Shown here: positions 59,844 through 64,000 of the stretch, one piece after another | How positions within the stretch are numbered: position 1 is the first letter of the stretch | How the letters are laid out: each line of letters starts with the position of its first letter | Assembly (NCBI RefSeq): GCF_902497995.1 | Contig: NZ_CABVII010000013.1 | Span: 1 to 64,000 of the forward strand | DNA: 64,000 nt | DNA from: Pseudomonas fluorescens | Lineage (GTDB): Bacteria; Pseudomonadota; Gammaproteobacteria; Pseudomonadales; Pseudomonadaceae | Reading direction: 5' to 3' | The notes under the pieces: generated by a model | Seen by the model: the letters and a program-made list of their open reading frames with translations, nothing else | What the model was told of the DNA's origin: nothing | Database searches by the model: none | Program-made: the position numbers and the translations under genes

Positions 59844-60811
59844 TTCGCAACCAGCCCGACCTCGACCAGCATCGCCCGCAGCCGCACGTGCTCTTCGTCG
59901 ACGAATTTGCCGAACTCATCGCCGGTCAGGACGTTGGGTGACCATTTGTTGGTGTCGATATTGTCTTTCCAGACTTTGCTGTTGGTAGCGGCCACGACCG
60001 CGTCGGTCACTTCCTTGCGCTGCTCTGGCGTGAGGCCCGCGGCGCCGTAAACGCCACGCCAATTGCCGATCGTCACGTCATAGCCACTCTCTTTGAGCGT
60101 CGGCGCATCGATGCCGGCCACACGCTCCGGCGCGCCGATAGCCAGTACCCGGAACTGGCCGTTCCTGATGTATTGGCCAAGTTCGGCATAACCACCGGTG
60201 ATCACCTTGATCTGGCCGCCCAAGGCCTGGGCCACGACTTCACCGCCACCGGCGAAGGCGACGTAATTCACCTTGTTGACCGGCACACCCATTTTGCCCG
60301 CCAGCTCGGCAATCCCGATGTGATCGATCGAACCCTTGGAACCACCGCCCCAGGCGATACTGGTCGGCTTGTCTTTAAAGGCTTTGAGCAAGTCCTCCAG
60401 GGTCTTGAATTCGGACTCCTTGCGCACGGCGAGCACGTTGTATTCGGTGAACAGCCGGGCGATCGGTGTCACGTCCTTCAAGGTGATTTGCGGCTTGTTC
60501 TGTTCAATGGCCGTGACCATGATCGCGCCGACCACCAGCAGCGCATTCGGATCGCCTTTGGTGCTGTTGGCGAACTGCGCCAGCCCCAGGGTCCCCCCTG
60601 CTCCGCCCTTGTTCTCGAAGGTGGTGGATTTCGCCGCTTTGGCCTCGACCAAGGCTTTGCCCAACACCCGTGCGGTCTGGTCATAACCGCCGCCCACGGA
60701 GCCTGGGGCCATGAACTTGACGGTGTCCAGCGCAAAGGCCGGTGCGGCAAGGGCCGCAGCAGCAATGCCGGCTGCAAGGTAACGATTGAATCGATGGAAC
60801 AAAGCGGACAT
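59840..60811 (-). CDS. tctC: Tripartite tricarboxylate transporter, substrate-binding protein TctC
   Basis: 323 residues from the ATG at 60811. Signal peptide to about residue 27 (AAGIAAAALAAPAFA), then a Bug-family binding protein: KFMAPGSVGGGYDQTARVLG, FENKGGAGGTLGLAQFANST, and TSIAWGGGSKGSIDHIGIAE. Likely ligands are tricarboxylates such as citrate. No tctDE two-component genes are adjacent, so control lies elsewhere. Confidence 0.91.
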   Translation of the reverse strand: MSALFHRFNRYLAAGIAAAALAAPAFALDTVKFMAPGSVGGGYDQTARVLGKALVEAKAAKSTTFENKGGAGGTLGLAQFANSTKGDPNALLVVGAIMVTAIEQNKPQITLKDVTPIARLFTEYNVLAVRKESEFKTLEDLLKAFKDKPTSIAWGGGSKGSIDHIGIAELAGKMGVPVNKVNYVAFAGGGEVVAQALGGQIKVITGGYAELGQYIRNGQFRVLAIGAPERVAGIDAPTLKESGYDVTIGNWRGVYGAAGLTPEQRKEVTDAVVAATNSKVWKDNIDTNKWSPNVLTGDEFGKFVDEEHVRLRAMLVEVGLVAK

Positions 60812-61175
60812 GAGTTGTCTCCCGATTGCATTATTTTTATCGTTGCCGGCTGAACGTCGATCAGGGCGCAATCCCTGTTCAATGAAGCTTGGCCTGCGGA
60901 TAAGCGTAGGCCATAGTCAGGACGACGACATACACAGGATGAGTCGCTTCGAAAGGGGCGCCACCACTTGGGCTGTTGAGTGTCTTGTTGTGAAGGCGCG
61001 TTACCGACTAGCAACTTATTGATATTCAAACTTCTACTTTTTCAGAAACACTTAACCCTGATGGCGCGCTACAGCGCTGAACAATGCCGAGTTATTCTAA
61101 AAACCATCTGCGCTGAACCCTGGCCTGTTACGTCGGGAATCAAGTTGTTCAATAATCTGCAACAGGAAACTTGTC
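60812..61175. other. Divergent intergenic region tctC / DUF6152 gene
   Basis: About 364 bases without gene, repeat or strong hairpin. It should contain the promoters of the two divergent operons. CAACAGGAAACTTGTC precedes the DUF6152 start. Confidence 0.45.
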
Positions 61176-61526
61176 ATGAAAGGCATACTCGGCGGCATTG
61201 GATTGTCACTGTTACTGGCGGCAACAGCGGCGTTCGCCCATCACGGCTGGAGTGAATACGACTCCAGCAAATCCCTGGAGCTCAATGGCACGATTGAAGA
61301 GTCGGGCTACTCCCATCCCCATGGTTTCGTGCGCCTCAAGACAGCGGACAAGACCTGGACCGTCGTCCTCGCACCGCCCTCGCGCATGGAGAATCGCGGC
61401 CTTACCAGGGACATGCTGAGTGTGGGCAACGAGGCCACCGTGGTCGGCTATCAGAATCGCAACAAACCTGAAGAATTGCGCGCCGAACGCATCACGGTCG
61501 GCGGCAAGACCACGGAGCTGCGATGA
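61176..61526 (+). CDS. DUF6152-family secreted protein
   Basis: 116 residues. Signal peptide of 20-21 residues (GGIGLSLLLAATAAFA), then HHGWSEYDSSKSLELNGTIE, then YSHPHGFVRLKTADKTWTVV and PPSRMENRGLTRDML, the recognisable DUF6152 pattern with histidines right after the cleavage site. These histidines may bind a metal. AGGAAAC precedes the ATG. Coupled to the next gene by overlap. Confidence 0.83.
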   Translation: MKGILGGIGLSLLLAATAAFAHHGWSEYDSSKSLELNGTIEESGYSHPHGFVRLKTADKTWTVVLAPPSRMENRGLTRDMLSVGNEATVVGYQNRNKPEELRAERITVGGKTTELR

Positions 61527-62038
61527 TGCAGGCCGTGGATAGCAACGGTGGAACGGGGCCGGACAGCTGGCTGGACTGGTTGAATGACTCGCCCGTCGGG
61601 GCGGCCATGCGCGGCGACCTGTGGCTGTATCCGATGATCGAGGTGGTTCACATCATCGGTTTCACGGTGTTGGTCGGCTCTGTCCTGATGTTCGATCTGC
61701 GGGTGCTCGGGCTGTCAAAAAATATCGCGGTGACGGCGCTGGCGCGCCACCTCCTGACCTGGTCAATTGCCGCCCTGTTGTTGATCGTGCCTGCCGGCCT
61801 GATGATGTTTTCCGCCCATCCCCATGATTTCGCCTCCAACGGCGTGTTTATCCTGAAGCTGTGCCTGATCGCTGCGGCGGGCGTCAATGCCGCCTTGTTC
61901 CACATCGGTGTCTACCGCTCCGTCAACCAATGGAACACCGCCGTTGCGGCGCCCGGCATCGCAAAGATCCAGGCGCTGTTTTCGATTGCGCTATGGGTCA
62001 CCGTGATTCTGTGCGGACGACTGTTGGCGTACACCTGA
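61523..62038 (+). CDS. DUF6644-like integral membrane protein
   Basis: 171 residues with about four helices and histidines near the membrane (YPMIEVVHIIGFTVLVGSVL, ARHLLTWSIAALLLIVPAGL, NAALFHIGVYRSVNQW). The histidine pattern recalls haem- or copper-handling membrane proteins; the companion DUF6152 protein also has exposed histidines, so the pair could work on a metal. That is inference only. Starts with ATGATG overlapping the stop before it. Confidence 0.78.
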   Translation: MMQAVDSNGGTGPDSWLDWLNDSPVGAAMRGDLWLYPMIEVVHIIGFTVLVGSVLMFDLRVLGLSKNIAVTALARHLLTWSIAALLLIVPAGLMMFSAHPHDFASNGVFILKLCLIAAAGVNAALFHIGVYRSVNQWNTAVAAPGIAKIQALFSIALWVTVILCGRLLAYT

Positions 62039-62102
62039 ACCAACTTGCCTGCGACGCCGCGCACTCGTTTTTCTGGCGGGCTTTTTTTACCGGGTCGCTC
62101 AG

Positions 62103-63191
62103 TCAGGTATTGGTTTTCAGCCTGGTCCACAACCGGGTACTCAACCGTGCGATGGCCGCAGGCAGTTCCTCTACGGTAAACAACTTGTCCAGCACACCGC
62201 TCGGCGGGTAGATCGCCAGGTCCTGCTTCACGGCCGGAACCACATACTGATCCGCTGCGAGGTTGGGGTTGGCGTAGTGGATGCTGTTGCTGATGTTGGC
62301 GATGACCTGCGGCGTCAGCAGGTAATTCATGTAGGTATAGCCATTCTTCTCGTGCGGCGCGCTCTTGGGCATGACCACCATGTCGAACCACAACGTCGAT
62401 CCTTCGTCAGGAATCGAATAGGCGATGTCGATGCCGTTATTGGCTTCCTTGGCGCTGGCCGCCGCCTGCACCACGTCACCATTGAAACCGATCACCGCGC
62501 AGACGTTACCGTTCGCCAGGTCGCTGATGTACTTGGAGGCGTGGAAATACTGCACGTAGGGTCTGATTTTCAGCAGCGCCTGCTCGGCTTTCTTATAGTC
62601 CGCAGGTTCGTGACTGTGAGGCGGCAGGCCCAGGTAATTGAGGGTGATCGGCAGGATTTGCGTGGGGTTATCGATAATCGCCACGCCACACTGGCTCAGT
62701 TTCTTGATGTTGTTTTCATCAAAAAACAGATCCCAGGAGCGGGTGACATCGGTGTTGCCGAAGATCGCCTTGATCTTCTCGACGTTGTAACCGATACCCG
62801 CGGTGCCCCACATGTAGGGGTAGCCATACTGGTTGCCCGGATCATTGACCTCGAGTTTTTTCATCAGTGCCGGGTCAAGGTTTTTCCAGTTGGGCAGCTG
62901 GTTTTTATCAAGCTTCTGAACGGCCCCTGCCTTGATCAATCGGGACAGAAAATGGTTCGAAGGGCTCACCACGTCATAGCCGGTGTTACCGGTCATCAGC
63001 TTCGATTCCAGCACTTCATTGCTGTCGTGAATGTCGTAGGTGGCTTTGATTCCCGTCTCTTTGGTGAACGTGGTCAGGGTGTCGTCGGCGATGTAGCCGT
63101 TCCAGTTTGAGATGTTGACGACTTCGTCGGCATAGCAGGCTGCCGACAACGTCGTCAGCACGACCATCAGCGGAATATTATTGACGCGCAT
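62103..63191 (-). CDS. PotF/SpuD-type polyamine-binding periplasmic protein
   Basis: 362 residues. Signal peptide of about 20 residues ending CYADEV, then VVNISNWNGYIADDTLTTFT, typical of PotF/SpuD/SpuE. VVSPSNHFLSRLIKAGAVQK, YMWGTAGIGYNVEKIKAIFG and AVIGFNGDVVQAAASAKEAN follow. The ATG at 63191 has AGGTGA upstream; an in-frame TTG at 63197 is less likely. No ATPase or permease genes follow; instead a FAD-dependent oxidase lies 54 bases upstream on the same strand, suggesting polyamine or amine use. Confidence 0.87.
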   Translation of the reverse strand: MRVNNIPLMVVLTTLSAACYADEVVNISNWNGYIADDTLTTFTKETGIKATYDIHDSNEVLESKLMTGNTGYDVVSPSNHFLSRLIKAGAVQKLDKNQLPNWKNLDPALMKKLEVNDPGNQYGYPYMWGTAGIGYNVEKIKAIFGNTDVTRSWDLFFDENNIKKLSQCGVAIIDNPTQILPITLNYLGLPPHSHEPADYKKAEQALLKIRPYVQYFHASKYISDLANGNVCAVIGFNGDVVQAAASAKEANNGIDIAYSIPDEGSTLWFDMVVMPKSAPHEKNGYTYMNYLLTPQVIANISNSIHYANPNLAADQYVVPAVKQDLAIYPPSGVLDKLFTVEELPAAIARLSTRLWTRLKTNT

Positions 63192-63245
63192 GTTCAATCA
63201 CCTGGTTATTGATGAGCTTTTATTGTTTGCCGAATGCCGGGTTTT

Positions 63246-64000
63246 CTAGACTTCTGTTCGGGCCCTGACCGCTTCCACGCGCATTCGCAGCATGGCACCG
63301 ATATCGAGCAAGGGACGCGGCGGCAGCCAGCCCGGCTGAGCCCTGTGCATGACCGATGTCAGGATCGGCGAGCTGGCACCCGATGCCAGTTCGGCGAGCA
63401 GGCGTCCCCACAGGGTGCCGCGCGCGACGCCCGAACCGTTGCAGCCGGCCACGGCAAAAACGCCCTCTTCGACCTTGGCAAAGTAAGGCTGGCCGGAGCG
63501 TGAGGCGCTCAGGTGTCCGGTCCAGGTGTATTGGATGTCCTGCTCGTTCAGCCACGGAAAACGGCGCTGCAAGCCGAGCACATGGTGTTTTCGACGCTGC
63601 GCAAGTTCACGGTCGGACAAGTCCCGGGAACGGTACTCCGCGGTGTTGCGGATCATCACCCGACGATCCGGCGTCAGGCGCACCGTGGCCCCGAGCGGAC
63701 GGGTAGAGAGCACGCCCCAGGGTTCGACAGCGCCGATGGCGCGGAACTCTTCGTCACTGAGCGGCCGCGTGAGGCTGGCACTGAGTTCCATCGCGAAGGT
63801 GCCGCTGTCGGTGATTCCTGCGCGGGGGATGAACGCGTTGAGGCAGACGAGCACCTGCTTCGCTTCGATGCTGGCGTTGACCGCATTGGCGCGAAGGCTT
63901 CCGTTACGCAGACGCTCCAGCCCGCTGATATCGGTATTTTCATAGAGGGTGACACTGTCCGGCAGCGTATCGAGCAGGCCCTTCACGTACTTCGCCGGTT
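63246..64000 (-). CDS. FAD-dependent amine/amino-acid oxidase (DAO family), C-terminal part
   Basis: The frame enters from the right edge and ends at TAG 63246-63248, giving at least 251 residues. The visible part has the substrate domain and the final FAD-binding motif: SIEAKQVLVCLNAFIPRAG, YTWTGHLSASRSGQPYFAKV, and EGVFAVAGCNGSGVARGTLW, the usual end of the DAO superfamily with glycine-rich closure. Relatives include PuuB-like gamma-glutamylputrescine oxidases. It is upstream of the polyamine-binding protein in the same direction, consistent with polyamine catabolism. The N-terminal FAD dinucleotide-binding motif is outside the window. Confidence 0.83.
   Translation of the reverse strand, partial: PAKYVKGLLDTLPDSVTLYENTDISGLERLRNGSLRANAVNASIEAKQVLVCLNAFIPRAGITDSGTFAMELSASLTRPLSDEEFRAIGAVEPWGVLSTRPLGATVRLTPDRRVMIRNTAEYRSRDLSDRELAQRRKHHVLGLQRRFPWLNEQDIQYTWTGHLSASRSGQPYFAKVEEGVFAVAGCNGSGVARGTLWGRLLAELASGASSPILTSVMHRAQPGWLPPRPLLDIGAMLRMRVEAVRARTEV

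Overview
The window is a chromosomal stretch of a Pseudomonas, most likely of the P. fluorescens group. The basis is the gene content (OprD porin, glcC/glcDEFG, mqo, ilvD, katG, paired OsmC/Ohr with a MarR regulator, DUF6124 and short orphan RHS proteins), the G+C-rich coding sequence, and the many REP elements with the core GGAGC(G/A)AGC..GCTCC. No rRNA, tRNA, CRISPR array or prophage was seen. The left edge cuts an IS110-family transposase; the right edge cuts a FAD-dependent oxidase.

Layout. 1-260: IS110 end and a REP. 279-5685 (minus): a carboxylate catabolic cluster (OprD porin, MFS carrier, gamma-carbonic-anhydrase-like protein, type III CoA-transferase, HMG-CoA-lyase-like enzyme), followed upstream by a LysR gene coupled to glcC. 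7703-11908 (plus): glcDEFG, glycolate oxidase, divergent from glcC with two TGGT-N3-ACCA operators between. 11940-17500: SmvA-like exporter, an XRE regulator broken by one TGA, a Tat-type dienelactone hydrolase, YbdK and several gene remnants. 17639-20190: reverse transsulfuration pair. 20300-21371: terC, whose ribosome binding site lies in a long stem. 21602-25602: sialidase-fold protein, membrane protein and LtaS-like sulfatase. 25761-30099: decayed epoxide hydrolase, a VanX/YkuD fusion, and an unassigned protein facing a winged-helix regulator. 30263-31856: two tandem ohr genes and ohrR.

31865-39000 holds single genes (Tat aldo/keto reductase, hydrolase, patatin, cupin, hypothetical proteins, a beta-propeller with its HTH regulator). 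katG is at 39427-41682, followed by a 27-residue membrane peptide that is easy to miss. 42313-44470 is an A+T-richer accessory patch: DUF6124 with a structured leader, a terminator and possible ncRNA, a short RHS protein with an unassigned C-terminal domain, and a purine/pyrimidine low-complexity tract. 44562-54375 returns to housekeeping genes (MFS, mqo, ilvD, DUF72, msrA, bile-acid-type symporter), with a non-coding patch at 51138-51879. 54561-57791 is a four-gene phosphonate/selenate-type ABC importer, 57816-60811 a TctABC tripartite importer, 61176-62038 a DUF6152/DUF6644 pair, and 62103-64000 a PotF-like binding protein with the FAD oxidase.

Themes: uptake and oxidation of small organic acids; sulfur and oxidant handling (transsulfuration, Ohr, KatG, MsrA); and heavy traffic of REP elements and gene remnants between intact operons. 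The best candidates for something undescribed are two leaders that bury the Shine-Dalgarno in a stem (terC and DUF6124), the VanX/YkuD fusion, the short RHS protein without an evident immunity gene, and the unassigned protein at 28380 with its putative regulator.
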